A stretch of DNA of 64,000 nt from Variovorax sp. (GCA_004210915.1 SEGS01000030.1:57581-121580); one strand, 5' to 3'; shown: positions 35,113 to 44,550, numbered from the stretch's first letter. Notes: generated by a model from the sequence alone, not told the origin. Made by a program: numbers and translations.

Positions 35113-36069
35113 TCAGTCCGTCCGGCCGCTCTCCATCGCCCGATGGTGGCGCGCCACGAAATCGGCATACGTATCGATGCCGCGCAGCTGCAGGATCGAA
35201 TTGCGCACCGCGGCCTCGACCAGCACGGCGATGTTGCGGCCGGCCACCACCTGGATCACCACCTTGCGCACCGGGATGCCGAGCACGTCTTGCGTGAGCG
35301 GCGCCGATGGCATGCGCTCGTAGTCACGCTCGAAACTGTCGCGCCGCACGAGGTGCACGATCAGCTTGAGGCGCATCTTCCGGCGCACCGCCGTCTCACC
35401 GAAGATGGCGCGAATGTCCAGCAGGCCGATGCCGCGCACCTCCAGCAGGTTCTGCAGCAGGTCGGGGCACTTGCCCTCGATGGTGTTCTGGTTGATGCGG
35501 TAGAGGTCGACCGCATCGTCCGCCACCAGGCCGTTGCCGCGCGAGATCAATTCCAGACCCAGTTCGCTTTTGCCGAGACCGGACTCGCCCGTGATCATCA
35601 CGCCCATGCCCAAGATGTCCATGAAGACGCCGTGCATCGACGTGCGCTCGGCGAAATGCTTGGACAGGTAGGCACGCAGCAAATCGATCACGAAGGCGGA
35701 GGATTCCCGTGTCGCGAACAGCGGCAACTGGGCGCGCTCGCAGATCGACAGCAGTTCGTCCGGCGGCACCTGCCCGTCGGCCAGCACCAGCATCGGCGGC
35801 TCGAGCGTCACGATGCGGGCGATCCGCCGCGCGCAATCTTCCGGGCTGCCGCGCGTCAGGTAGGCCACTTCGCGCGCCCCCAGGATCTGGACTCGGTACG
35901 GATGGATGTAGTTGAGGTAGCCCACCAGATCGGCGGCCGACTGGGCCCGACTGATGACGTCCGGCTCGAACTGGCGCTCTGACGCGCCGAGCCCGGCCAG
36001 CCATTCCCAGCGCAGCGAGCCGCGAAATTCCTCGAACATCGCGTCGGCGCTGATGACTGTGGGCTTCAT
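35113..36069 (-). CDS. hprK: HPr kinase/phosphorylase
   Basis: 318 residues. The Walker A loop GESGLGKS (161-168) and the HPrK signature downstream ([14 protein letters not shown], followed by KLIVHLV) are complete, as is the N-terminal domain. HprK phosphorylates and dephosphorylates a serine of HPr; in proteobacteria it belongs to a partial, regulatory PTS. ptsN lies 135 bases upstream on the same strand, as is usual; the HPr and enzyme I genes are not in the window. Confidence 0.95.
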   Translation of the reverse strand: MKPTVISADAMFEEFRGSLRWEWLAGLGASERQFEPDVISRAQSAADLVGYLNYIHPYRVQILGAREVAYLTRGSPEDCARRIARIVTLEPPMLVLADGQVPPDELLSICERAQLPLFATRESSAFVIDLLRAYLSKHFAERTSMHGVFMDILGMGVMITGESGLGKSELGLELISRGNGLVADDAVDLYRINQNTIEGKCPDLLQNLLEVRGIGLLDIRAIFGETAVRRKMRLKLIVHLVRRDSFERDYERMPSAPLTQDVLGIPVRKVVIQVVAGRNIAVLVEAAVRNSILQLRGIDTYADFVARHHRAMESGRTD

Positions 36070-36204
36070 GGGAAATACCTGGAAACGGGATGAAGGTTAT
36101 GCCAGAAAGCTGGCCGGGGCAGGCGCAAACCGCGCGTCTGATGGCCATCGGGCTGCGCGTGACGACGCGGACAACCGGTGCGCAACAGCGCAGGTGATCC
36201 GATG

Positions 36205-36672
36205 CTAGGCGACCTGGGCCGACTGCCAATCGGCGATCAGCCCATGCAACGCCACTGCGTCGGTGCTCGACTTGATCTGTTCGCGCAAGCCGGCGTCGCT
36301 GAGGAGCTCGGCGATCTCCGACAGGATTTCCAGGTGCTTCTGGGTCGCCGCCTCGGGCACCAGCAGGAAGATCAGCAGCACCACCGGTTGCTCGTCGGGC
36401 GCATCGAAACCAATCGGGTTGGCCAGCTGAAACACGGCGGCCATCGGCGCTTTCAAGCCCTTGATCCGGCCATGAGGAATGGCCACGCCATGGCCCAGGC
36501 CGGTGGAGCCGAGGCGCTCCCGCGCGAACAGGCTGTCGGTGATCAGCGCTCGCCCGAGGCCATGGAGGCTCTCGAACAGGAGGCCAGCTTCCTCGAAAGC
36601 GCGCTTCTTGCTGGTGGCATCGACGCTCACGAGCACTTGGGCGGACGGCAGGATGGACGCGAGGCGGTTCAT
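36205..36672 (-). CDS. ptsN: PTS IIA-like nitrogen-regulatory protein PtsN
   Basis: 155 residues, EIIA-Ntr family. The phospho-acceptor His67 lies in GHGVAIPHGRIKG, and LLIFLLVPEAATQKHLEIL is the typical core. It takes part in the regulatory PTS with HprK and HPr and controls potassium and nitrogen-related functions. ATG 36672 gives the standard N-terminus (NRLASILP); in-frame codons upstream are not conserved. It lies downstream of the hpf terminator, so it may have its own promoter in the 78 bases between. Confidence 0.93.
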   Translation of the reverse strand: MNRLASILPSAQVLVSVDATSKKRAFEEAGLLFESLHGLGRALITDSLFARERLGSTGLGHGVAIPHGRIKGLKAPMAAVFQLANPIGFDAPDEQPVVLLIFLLVPEAATQKHLEILSEIAELLSDAGLREQIKSSTDAVALHGLIADWQSAQVA

Positions 36673-36750
36673 GGTGGGTGCGGGGCGGGGGCGATTATGC
36701 ACGTCCTTGGTAAAAACCCCCGGAAAGCCCAAATTCTGCGCAGAGGCTTT

Positions 36751-36778
36751 ACAAAAGAAAGCCGCCCTGCGGGCGGCT
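36751..36778 (-). terminator. Intrinsic terminator of hpf
   Basis: A perfect eight-base stem AGCCGCCC/GGGCGGCT with a three-base loop at 36760-36778. On the reverse strand it is followed by TTTCTTTTGT. It lies 40 bases after the hpf stop and before ptsN, so hpf transcription should end or be reduced here. Confidence 0.78.
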
Positions 36779-36818
36779 CTGTTGTGACGGGTCCGCGGAA
36801 AGGCGGAGCCGACTCTGC

Positions 36819-37148
36819 TTACATCAGGCGCTTGGGCGCTGCGTGATGGTGATCCTGCAATCGATCCTTGTGGCGCACCACTTGGCGGTCGAGCTTGTCG
36901 ACCAGTTCATCCACGGCAGCGTAGAGATCAGCGTGGCTCGACTCCGCGAACATGTCGTTGCCCTTGACGTGGATGTTGCATTCCGCTTTCTGCCGGCGCT
37001 CCTTCTCCTTCTGGTTCTCCACCGTGAGGATCACCTTCACATCGACCACCTGATCGAAGTGCCGGGTGATCCGGTCCAGTTTGTTCGTGACATAGCTGCG
37101 CAAGGCGGGCGTGACGTCGAGGTGATGTCCGCTGATCGTCAAATTCAT
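36819..37148 (-). CDS. hpf: Ribosome hibernation promoting factor (short HPF)
   Basis: 109 residues, the short HPF/YhbH type without the C-terminal dimerisation domain of long HPF. Typical segments are [54 protein letters not shown] and [18 protein letters not shown]. It binds the small ribosomal subunit in stationary phase to form inactive 100S ribosomes. It starts after a strong AGGAGGTCATT ribosome-binding region. The usual upstream neighbour rpoN is not here; the upstream 168 bases carry no recognised gene. Confidence 0.94.
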   Translation of the reverse strand: MNLTISGHHLDVTPALRSYVTNKLDRITRHFDQVVDVKVILTVENQKEKERRQKAECNIHVKGNDMFAESSHADLYAAVDELVDKLDRQVVRHKDRLQDHHHAAPKRLM

Positions 37149-37316
37149 GAATGACCTCCTGGAACTGACCTTGGGGAAAAACCCATGCTCCGGAATGAAG
37201 CGCGGGTCGGCGAGAAAGAAGTAAGGGGAGATTGAAAGAGGCTGGCGGGGCGCGGGAAAGAAGAGCTGGTCGGTTCACTATGCCCAAGCTGTCACGGTAA
37301 TGCAATAGCCGGAAAG

Positions 37317-39410
37317 TCAACGCCAGGCTGCGCGCATGCGATCGCGCAAATCGATCACGGCCGCGGGCGGCGGCACCGCCGGTGGGCGCTCGGGCGGCAG
37401 GGGCCAGGTGTGCTGCTCGACGCGTGCCAGGTCTGAATCGGTAATGAAACGTGTCCGGCCCGCATACAGATGCCGGTCCCCACGCACCGCCTGTTGCGTC
37501 ACGTAGAAGCGTTGTGGCACCAGCAGGTGCAGATGGTCGCGCGCGCGGGTCATCGCGACGTAGAGCAAGCGTCGCTCTTCCTCGAGTTCGGCAGCGCCCT
37601 GCGCCACGTCGGCGGGCAGGCAACCGTCGACGACGTTGAGCACATGCACCGAATGCCACTCCTGACCCTTGGCGGAATGGATGGTGGAAAGGATCAGGTA
37701 GTCCTCGTCGAGCAACGGCGGGCCGGGCCGGTCGCTGGTGGCTTCGGGCGGGTCGAGCGTGAGTTCGGTCAGGAAGCGCTCCCGCGACGCGTAGCCCGCG
37801 GCCAATCGCGCGAGTTGCTCGAGGTCGCCCCGGCGTACGCCCGAGGGATCGTCGTGCAGCCGTTCGAGGTGCGGCAGGTACCACTGGAGCGCCACTTCCA
37901 CATCGGCGGGCCAGGTGCGCACGGGCGTTCGCAACGCAGCGTACGCGTCGGCGAAGCGCTGCCACTCGGCCTGCGCCGCGGCCGGCGGCACGAAGTCGCG
38001 CACCACCGCGGCGGGATCGGCCGCCACATCCATGGCATCGAGCAGTCGGCTCGACGTGACCGGGCCGATGCCGGGAATCAGCTGCGTGACACGGAAGCCC
38101 GCCATGCGGCCGCGCGGATTCTCGGCAAAGCGCAGCACCGCCAGCAAGTCTTTCACATGCGCGGCTTCAAGGAACTTGAGTCCGCCATATTTGACGAATG
38201 GGATGTTGCGCCGCGCCAGCTCAAGCTCGAGCGCCGCGCTGTGCGTCGAGGTCCGGAACAGCACGGCCTGGGACTTGAGCGCGAGCCCGCCCTCGCGATG
38301 CGCAAGCACGCGGTCGGCCACCCACCGCGCCTGCTGCGCTTCGTCGGGCACGAGCACCAGCTGCGGCATGCCGGCCGAAGGCTTGTCGGTCCAGAGCGTC
38401 TTGGCATGGCGCTCGGCCGCATGGGAGATGACGGCATTCGACGCATCGAGGATCGGCTGCGTCGAGCGGTAGTTCCGCTCCAGCGTGACGATGCGGGCGG
38501 GCGCACTGAACTCGCCCGGGAAGTCGAGGATGTTGCGCACCGTCGCGCCACGGAACGAATAGATCGACTGCGCGTCGTCGCCCACCACCGTGACGCCGCG
38601 GCCATCGGGCTTCATCGCGCGCAGGATCGAGGACTGCAGGCGGTTGGTGTCCTGGTACTCGTCGACCATCACGTGGTCGAAGCGCGCACCGACCACGGCG
38701 GCGAGCGCCGGCTCGGCCACCATGCCGGCCCAGTAGAGCAGCAGGTCGTCGTAGTCGAGCACGTTCTGCTGCTGCTTGGCTTCGACGTACGCGCCGAAGA
38801 GCCGCTTGAGCTCCGCGCCCCATTCCGCGCACCAGGGAAAGGCCTTCGGCAGCACCTCGTCGAGCGGCGCGCAGGTGTTGACGCTGCGCGAATAGATGGC
38901 CAGACAAGTGCCCTTCATCGGAAAGCGCCGTGCGCTCGACGACAGGCCCAGGTCGTGCCGCACCAGGCCCATCAGGTCTTCCGCGTCGCCGCGGTCGTGG
39001 ATGGTGAAGTTCTCGTTCAGGCCGATCTGCGCAGCGTACTCGCGCAAGAGCCGCGCGCCGACGCCATGGAAGGTGCCCGCCCACGGCAGCGCGGGCGCCG
39101 CGCCGGACCCGAGCCCCAGCACGCGGGCCGCGACCTGGCCGGCGCGCCGCTCCATCTCCTGCGCGGCGCGGCGCGAGAAGGTCAAGAGGAGGATGCGCTG
39201 CGGGTCCGCCCCCTCTGCGATCGCGTGCGCCACGCGGTGTGCCAGCGTGCTCGTCTTGCCCGACCCCGCCCCGGCGATCACCAGCAGCGGCTCGGCGCCC
39301 GCATGGGTCACGGCCGCGCGCTGGGCGTCGTTGAGCGCCGCCAGCGCGGTGTCCAAGCGGTCGGCGGCGATGTGACGGACGGGGGAAGGCGCTTCGGCGA
39401 TGTGCGACAT
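37317..39410 (-). CDS. UvrD/PcrA-like superfamily 1 DNA helicase
   Basis: 697 residues with all SF1A motifs in order: Walker A AGAGSGKTSTL (46-56), LDYDDLLLYW, the DEXX box MVDEYQDTN, VVGDDAQSIYSFRGA, LERNYRSTQPIL, LSTIHSAKGQEW and the final VAMTRARDHLHLLVP. It should unwind DNA 3' to 5' in repair or replication restart. It differs from classic UvrD in lacking a Tudor-like tail and is close to the shorter 'ATP-dependent helicase' group. The start is uncertain: ATG 39410 is preferred, ATG 39434 is possible, and neither has a clear ribosome-binding site. The long in-frame extension upstream of these runs antisense to corA. Confidence 0.93.
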   Translation of the reverse strand: MSHIAEAPSPVRHIAADRLDTALAALNDAQRAAVTHAGAEPLLVIAGAGSGKTSTLAHRVAHAIAEGADPQRILLLTFSRRAAQEMERRAGQVAARVLGLGSGAAPALPWAGTFHGVGARLLREYAAQIGLNENFTIHDRGDAEDLMGLVRHDLGLSSSARRFPMKGTCLAIYSRSVNTCAPLDEVLPKAFPWCAEWGAELKRLFGAYVEAKQQQNVLDYDDLLLYWAGMVAEPALAAVVGARFDHVMVDEYQDTNRLQSSILRAMKPDGRGVTVVGDDAQSIYSFRGATVRNILDFPGEFSAPARIVTLERNYRSTQPILDASNAVISHAAERHAKTLWTDKPSAGMPQLVLVPDEAQQARWVADRVLAHREGGLALKSQAVLFRTSTHSAALELELARRNIPFVKYGGLKFLEAAHVKDLLAVLRFAENPRGRMAGFRVTQLIPGIGPVTSSRLLDAMDVAADPAAVVRDFVPPAAAQAEWQRFADAYAALRTPVRTWPADVEVALQWYLPHLERLHDDPSGVRRGDLEQLARLAAGYASRERFLTELTLDPPEATSDRPGPPLLDEDYLILSTIHSAKGQEWHSVHVLNVVDGCLPADVAQGAAELEEERRLLYVAMTRARDHLHLLVPQRFYVTQQAVRGDRHLYAGRTRFITDSDLARVEQHTWPLPPERPPAVPPPAAVIDLRDRMRAAWR

Positions 39411-39494
39411 GGGAAGGATGAACTGTACATTCATCCAGTCAGCAGCGGCGCCGTTGTCGCCGGCGCGTTGCACGCGGGCGGGATAATCCCGGCC

Positions 39495-40481
39495 ATGCTG
39501 AACATCTTCACCCTGGCCAACGGCCGCCTCGTGCAGGAAGAGATCGAGTCGCTGGAAGAGCTGTCTCGCTTCCAGCCGATCTGGGTCGACCTCGAGTCGC
39601 CGACGGTCGAGGAGAAGCGTTGGGTCAAGCAGTACTACGGTCTGTCGATTCCCGAAGACGTGACCGACGAGGACATCGAGGAATCGGCCCGCTTCTACGA
39701 AGAAGACAACGGCGAAATGCACATTCGCAGTGACTTCTTGATCGATGACGACGAAGACGCGCGTTCGGTCCGCGTGGCTTTCATCCTCAACCAGCACAAC
39801 ACCGATTTGAGAAGCCGCGGCGTCCTGTTCTCGATCCACGACGAGGACGTGCCGGTGTTCCGCCTGCTGCGCATGCGCGCGCGACGCGCCCCCGGCCTCA
39901 TCGAAGACGCCAAGGAAGTGCTGCTCAAGCTTTTCGATGCCGACGCGGAGTACTCAGCCGACACGCTGGAGAACATCTACGACGAGTTGGAGACCGCCGG
40001 CAAGAAAGTGCTGTCCGGCAACGTGAGCGACGAGCTGGCCGGCGAGGTGCTGGGCGCCATCGCGCGCGAGGAAGACTTGAACGGCCGCATCCGCCGCAAC
40101 GTGATGGACACGCGCCGCGCGGTCAGCTTCATGATGCGCAGCAAGATGCTCAACGCCGAGCAGTTCGAGGAAGCGCGGCAGATCCTGCGCGACATCGAGT
40201 CGCTCGACAACCACACGGCCTTCCTGTTCGACAAGATCAACTTCCTGATGGATGCCACCGTTGGCTTCATCAACATCAACCAGAACAAAACCATCAAGAT
40301 CTTCTCGGTGGCCAGCGTCGCATTGCTGCCGCCCACGCTGATCGCCAGCATCTACGGCATGAACTTCAAGTTCATGCCCGAACTGGACTGGACGCTTGGC
40401 TACCCCTATGTGCTGCTGTTGATGCTGGCGAGCGCGCTGGGGCCGATGTGGTATTTCAAGCGCAAAGGGTGGCTTTCTTGA
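39495..40481 (+). CDS. corA: Magnesium/cobalt transporter CorA
   Basis: 328 residues. A large N-terminal cytoplasmic domain is followed by a long stalk helix and two C-terminal membrane helices. The signature Gly-Met-Asn is at 288-290 (YGMNFKFMPELDW), just after the first helix (IKIFSVASVALLPPTLIASI). CorA forms a pentameric Mg2+ (and Co2+/Ni2+) channel in the inner membrane. ATG 39495 starts the conserved LNIFTLANGRL. It faces the helicase gene across 84 bases. Confidence 0.96.
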   Translation: MLNIFTLANGRLVQEEIESLEELSRFQPIWVDLESPTVEEKRWVKQYYGLSIPEDVTDEDIEESARFYEEDNGEMHIRSDFLIDDDEDARSVRVAFILNQHNTDLRSRGVLFSIHDEDVPVFRLLRMRARRAPGLIEDAKEVLLKLFDADAEYSADTLENIYDELETAGKKVLSGNVSDELAGEVLGAIAREEDLNGRIRRNVMDTRRAVSFMMRSKMLNAEQFEEARQILRDIESLDNHTAFLFDKINFLMDATVGFININQNKTIKIFSVASVALLPPTLIASIYGMNFKFMPELDWTLGYPYVLLLMLASALGPMWYFKRKGWLS

Positions 40482-40490
40482 CCCACCCCC

Positions 40491-40570
40491 GAAGCGGCGC
40501 ACTTCGTGTCGCCGCCTCCCCCTTCGAGGGGGCAACACCGGCGGCCCGGCGGAGCCGGTTCCGCGGTGTT
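40491..40570. repeat. Hairpin-rich intergenic element between corA and the nucleosidase gene
   Basis: Three stem-loops stand in a row: GCGGCGCAC/GTGTCGCCGC (40494-40515), CCCCC/GGGGG around TTCGA (about 40518-40532), and AACACCG/CGGTGTT (40534-40570) enclosing further GC pairing. The element lies between two convergent genes and could end transcription from both sides, although it has no long T run. It resembles intergenic repeats I associate with Comamonadaceae; copy number cannot be judged here. Confidence 0.55.
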
Positions 40571-40588
40571 TCTGGAGGGGGCCGCAGC

Positions 40589-41344
40589 CTATTTCGAAAG
40601 CGCTTGCAGGAATGCCGCGATCAGCGCTTGCGCCTGGCGGCCGGCGACCTGCGAGAGGTAGGCGGGGAAGTCCACATGCGCCGTGTCGTCGGCGCGGTCC
40701 GAGATGTTGCGCACGGCGGCGAAGGGCACGCCGTAGTCGTGACAGACCTGCGCAACGGCGGCCGCCTCCATCTCGACCGCCAGGGCATCGGGCAACGCCT
40801 GGCGCAGCGCCAGCGCTTCGCCCGCGCCGGAGACGAAGCGATCGCCGCTCACGATCAGGCCGCTGTGCACGCGCATGTCGTCGAGCTGGAACTGCGCGCG
40901 GGTGTGGGCATCGAGCAGACCGCCTGCACCGGTCGACACGGCGCGCGCCGCAGTCAGCAGCAGCGCGGACAGGGCCGCGTCCGCGCTGAAACGGGTGCGC
41001 CCGTACAGCGGCACCTCGTAGCGCGGGAACAGCGGCGACGCGTCCATGTCGTGCTGCAGAAAGGCGCTGCCGACCACCGTGTCACCCACCTTCACGTCGT
41101 GATGCAGGCCGCCGGCGACACCGGTGAACACGATGCGTTGGGCGCCGAAGCGCTCGATCAGCACCGCAGCGGTCGTGGCTGCCGCGACCTTGCCGATGCG
41201 CGAGAGCGCAAGCACCACGGGCTGGCCGTGCCATCCTCCGGTGTGAAACTCGCGACCCGCGTGCTGCACCTGCAGCGGCGCATCCAGCTGCTCGCGCAAA
41301 CCCGCCTTCTCTTCGGGCAACGCGCTGAGGATGGCGGTGGTCAG
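40589..41344 (-). CDS. mtnN: 5'-methylthioadenosine/S-adenosylhomocysteine nucleosidase
   Basis: About 251 residues. The enzyme cleaves MTA and SAH to adenine and a thioribose product, recycling methionine and removing inhibitors of SAM-dependent enzymes. Family landmarks are ALPEEKAGL at the N-terminus (catalytic Glu), FTGVAGGL, LAVEMEAAAVAQVC and VRNISDRAD (catalytic Asp). The conserved N-terminal strand TTAILSALPEE has no ATG, GTG or TTG before it: the codon in the expected place is CTG at 41344, 12 bases after the fadD stop with GGCGAGG upstream. The first usual start codon is TTG 41320, which would remove the first strand. CTG 41344 is preferred. It is the last gene after fadD. Confidence 0.85.
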   Translation of the reverse strand: MTTAILSALPEEKAGLREQLDAPLQVQHAGREFHTGGWHGQPVVLALSRIGKVAAATTAAVLIERFGAQRIVFTGVAGGLHHDVKVGDTVVGSAFLQHDMDASPLFPRYEVPLYGRTRFSADAALSALLLTAARAVSTGAGGLLDAHTRAQFQLDDMRVHSGLIVSGDRFVSGAGEALALRQALPDALAVEMEAAAVAQVCHDYGVPFAAVRNISDRADDTAHVDFPAYLSQVAGRQAQALIAAFLQALSK

Positions 41345-41356
41345 GCGTGCCTCGCC

Positions 41357-43036
41357 TTACTTCTTGGCGTCGCGCAGTTCGCGGCGCAGGATTTTTCCCA
41401 CCGGTGTTTTCGGCAGGTCGGTGCGGAACTCGATCACCTTCGGCTGCTTGTAGCCCGTGAGGTTGCTGCGGCAGAACTCGCGCACCTGCGCTTCAGTCAG
41501 GCTGTCGTCCTTCTTGACGATGACGAGCTTGACTGCTTCGCCGGTCTTCTCGTCGCTGACGCCGACCGCCGCACATTCCATGACGCCCGGCACCTGCGCG
41601 ACCACGTCTTCGATCTCGTTCGGGTACACGTTGAAGCCGGACACCAGGATCATGTCCTTCTTGCGGTCCACGATCTTGAAGTAGCCGCGCTCATCGACCG
41701 TGCCGATGTCGCCGCTCTTGAACCAGCCATCGGCCGTCATGGCCTTGGCCGTTTCATCAGGCCGCTGCCAGTAGCCGGCCATCACCTGCGGGCCCTTGAT
41801 CGCAATCTCGCCCGGCTCGCCCGGCGGCACTTCGTTGCCGTCGTCGTCCAGCAGCTTCAGGTAAGTGCTGGGCAAGGGCACGCCGATGGTGGCGGTGTAG
41901 GCGGTGCTGTTGGTCGGGTTGCAGGTCGCCGACGGCGACGTTTCCGAAAGGCCATAGCCTTCGCAGATCGAGCACCCTGTCTTCTCGAGCCAAAGCTTGG
42001 CCACCGCGCCCTGCACTGCCATGCCGCCGCCCACGGAGACCTTCAGGTTCTTCCAGTTGACGGTGTTGAAGTCCGGGTGATTGGCCAGACCGTTGAACAG
42101 GGTGTTCACCGCCGGGAAGCTGTGGAAGGTGTGCTTGGACAGCTCTTTGAGCGTGCCCGCGATGTCGCGCGGATTGGGGATCAGGATGACTTTGCCGCCA
42201 ATGCGCAGGCCCAGCATCATGTTCACGGTGAACGCGAAGATGTGATACAGCGGCAACGCGCAGACGCTGGTCGGCTGCTCGCCGGCCGGTACGTTCTTCA
42301 TCGCCGGCTGGTTCCAGACTTCCGACTGGATCACGTTGGCGATCACGTTGCGATGCAGCAGCACGGCGCCCTTGCTGACGCCGGTCGTGCCGCCGGTGTA
42401 CTGCAACACGGCCACGTCGTCCGGGCCGACGATGGCCGGCTGCAAGGTGCGACCGGCGCCTTTTTCGAGCGCGTCGTTGAAGCGCACCGCACCGGGCAGG
42501 CTGAACTCGGGCACGAGCTTCTTGACGTTGCGCACGACGTAATTCACGAGCGCGCCCTTGAGCAGGCCGAGCCGATCGCCCATCGCCGCGAGCACCACAT
42601 GCTTGACGGGCGTGGCCGCGATGCACTGCTGCAAGGTGGTGCCGAAGTTCTCCATGATCACGATCGCCTTGGCGCCCGAGTCCTTGAGCTGATGCTCGAG
42701 TTCGCGCGGCGTGTAGAGCGGGTTCACGTTCACGAGGATCAGGCCGGCGCGCAGGATTGCAGCAACTGCGATTGGGTACTGCGGGCAGTTGGGCATCATG
42801 GCCGCAACGCGGTCACCCTTCACCAGGCCCAGCCCCTGCAGGTAGGCCGCGAAGGCGCGGCTCAGTTTGTCTGTCTCGCCGAAGGTGACATCCTTGCCCA
42901 TGAAGCTGTAGGCCGTGCGGTCGGCGTACTTGGCAAAACTCTCCTCCATCAGCGCAACGAGCGAGGCGTAGCTCGATGCATCGATGTCGGCTGGAACGCC
43001 TGCGGGATAGCTGCTGAGCCAGGGACGATCGGTCAT
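41357..43036 (-). CDS. fadD: Long-chain fatty-acid-CoA ligase
   Basis: 559 residues. ATP/AMP motif LQYTGGTTGVSKGAVLLH, YGLSETSP, KSGDIGTVDERGYF, DRKKDMILVSGFNVYP and the A10 motif LPKTPVGKILRREL with the catalytic Lys are complete. It activates long-chain fatty acids to acyl-CoA for beta-oxidation at the inner membrane. ATG 43036 follows GGAGACAAAACA. It lies downstream of the pnt operon terminator, and the nucleosidase gene follows after 12 bases. A second, related ligase is at 59961-61667. Confidence 0.94.
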   Translation of the reverse strand: MTDRPWLSSYPAGVPADIDASSYASLVALMEESFAKYADRTAYSFMGKDVTFGETDKLSRAFAAYLQGLGLVKGDRVAAMMPNCPQYPIAVAAILRAGLILVNVNPLYTPRELEHQLKDSGAKAIVIMENFGTTLQQCIAATPVKHVVLAAMGDRLGLLKGALVNYVVRNVKKLVPEFSLPGAVRFNDALEKGAGRTLQPAIVGPDDVAVLQYTGGTTGVSKGAVLLHRNVIANVIQSEVWNQPAMKNVPAGEQPTSVCALPLYHIFAFTVNMMLGLRIGGKVILIPNPRDIAGTLKELSKHTFHSFPAVNTLFNGLANHPDFNTVNWKNLKVSVGGGMAVQGAVAKLWLEKTGCSICEGYGLSETSPSATCNPTNSTAYTATIGVPLPSTYLKLLDDDGNEVPPGEPGEIAIKGPQVMAGYWQRPDETAKAMTADGWFKSGDIGTVDERGYFKIVDRKKDMILVSGFNVYPNEIEDVVAQVPGVMECAAVGVSDEKTGEAVKLVIVKKDDSLTEAQVREFCRSNLTGYKQPKVIEFRTDLPKTPVGKILRRELRDAKK

Positions 43037-43050
43037 TGTTTTGTCTCCAG

Positions 43051-43091
43051 ATAGATAAAAGCCTGCGATGCCCACGAGGGCGGTCGCAGGC
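43051..43091 (-). terminator. Intrinsic terminator of the pnt operon
   Basis: A perfect eight-base outer stem GCCTGCGA/TCGCAGGC (43061-43068 with 43084-43091) encloses a CCC/GGG inner pairing around ACGA. On the reverse strand it is followed by TTTTATCTAT. It lies 35 bases after the pntB stop and just before the fadD ribosome-binding site, so it should separate pntB from fadD, which then needs its own promoter or readthrough. Confidence 0.75.
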
Positions 43092-43125
43092 AGCTACCGA
43101 AATAATAGCAAGCGGGCCCAGGGGC

Positions 43126-44550
43126 CTACTCGATGGCCTTGCCCATGTCTTCGACCACCTTCTTGGCGTCGCCGAAGACCATCATGGTCTTGTCCATGTA
43201 GAACAGCTCGTTGTCGAGGCCCGCGTAGCCCGCGGCCATCGAGCGCTTGTTCACAATCACTGTCTTGGCCTTGTAGGCCTCCAGGATCGGCATGCCGTAG
43301 ATGGCGCTGCCCTTCGTGTGCGCGGCCGGGTTCACCACGTCGTTGGCGCCCAGGATGATCGCGACGTCGACCTGGCCGAACTCGCCGTTGATGTCTTCCA
43401 TTTCGAACACCTGGTCGTAGGGCACTTCGGCCTCGGCCAGCAGCACGTTCATGTGGCCGGGCATGCGGCCCGCCACCGGGTGGATCGCGTACTTGACGGT
43501 GATGCCCTTGTCGGTGAGCTTCTGCGCGAGTTCCTTCACCGCGTGCTGGGCACGGGCCACGGCCAGACCGTAGCCGGGCACGATCACCACGGTCTCGGCA
43601 TTTCCGAGCACGAAGGCCGCGTCGTCGGCGCTGCCGCTCTTGACCGGGCGTTGCTCCTTCGCACCCGCGGCCGCGGTCGTCGCGTCGCCGCCGAAGCCGC
43701 CGAGGATCACGTTGAAGAACGAGCGGTTCATCGCCTTGCACATGATGTACGAAAGGATCGCGCCCGAGCTGCCCACCAGAGAGCCGGCAATGATCAGCAT
43801 GCTGTTGTTCAGCGAGAAGCCGATGCCTGCGGCGGCCCAGCCCGAGTAGCTGTTGAGCATCGACACCACCACCGGCATGTCGGCGCCGCCAATCGGGATG
43901 ATCAGCAGCACGCCGAGCGCGAAGCCCAGGGCGATGACCAGCACGATGTCGATCCAGCTCTGCGAATGCCAGAAACCGAAGATGAAGAACGCGGCCGCCA
44001 GGCCGAGCACGGCGTTGAGCAGATGCTGGCCCTTGAACTGCACCGGCGCGCCCTGGAACAGGCGGAACTTGTACTTGCCCGACAGCTTGCCGAACGCAAT
44101 GATCGAGCCGGTGAAAGTCACCGCGCCGATGAAAGCACCCAGCGCCAGTTCGATGCGGTTGCCGCCCGGAATCGGCTGATCGCGCAGCGAAATGCCAAAG
44201 GCCCAGGGCTCCGCGACCGCCGCGACCGCGATGAACACCGCCGCCAGCCCGATCATGCTGTGCATGAAGGCGACCAGTTCGGGCATCTTGGTCATTTCGA
44301 CGCGCTTGGCGGCGATGGTGCCGCCGGTGCCGCCGATCAAAAGGCCGAGCAGCACCCAGCCCATGCCGATCGCCTTGCCGTCCGACAACTGGACAATCAA
44401 TGCGGCGGTGGTGGCGACGGCAATGGCCATGCCGGCCATGCCGAACAGGTTGCCGCGGATCGAGGTGGTCGGATGGCTCAGGCCCTTCAGGGCCTGGATG
44501 AAGAAAACGCTGGCAACCAGGTACAGCAGCGTGACGACGTTCATGCTCAT
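43126..44550 (-). CDS. pntB: NAD(P) transhydrogenase beta subunit
   Basis: 474 residues. The first 260 or so are membrane helices (VVTLLYLVASVFFIQALKGL at the start), and the C-terminal domain III binds NADP(H) (IVPGYGLAVARAQHAVKELA, HPVAGRMPGHMNVLLAEA, GANDVVNPAAH, VNKRSMAAGYAGLDNELFY). With PntA it uses the proton gradient to drive hydride transfer from NADH to NADP+. It overlaps the pntAB gene by four bases. Either ATG 44550 or 44544 could start it. Confidence 0.96.
   Translation of the reverse strand: MSMNVVTLLYLVASVFFIQALKGLSHPTTSIRGNLFGMAGMAIAVATTAALIVQLSDGKAIGMGWVLLGLLIGGTGGTIAAKRVEMTKMPELVAFMHSMIGLAAVFIAVAAVAEPWAFGISLRDQPIPGGNRIELALGAFIGAVTFTGSIIAFGKLSGKYKFRLFQGAPVQFKGQHLLNAVLGLAAAFFIFGFWHSQSWIDIVLVIALGFALGVLLIIPIGGADMPVVVSMLNSYSGWAAAGIGFSLNNSMLIIAGSLVGSSGAILSYIMCKAMNRSFFNVILGGFGGDATTAAAGAKEQRPVKSGSADDAAFVLGNAETVVIVPGYGLAVARAQHAVKELAQKLTDKGITVKYAIHPVAGRMPGHMNVLLAEAEVPYDQVFEMEDINGEFGQVDVAIILGANDVVNPAAHTKGSAIYGMPILEAYKAKTVIVNKRSMAAGYAGLDNELFYMDKTMMVFGDAKKVVEDMGKAIE

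Noticed and set aside
37470..39494. An N-terminal extension of corA by more than 600 residues
   Set aside because: The extension is antisense to the helicase gene with its full motif set; the CorA family N-terminus begins at 39495.
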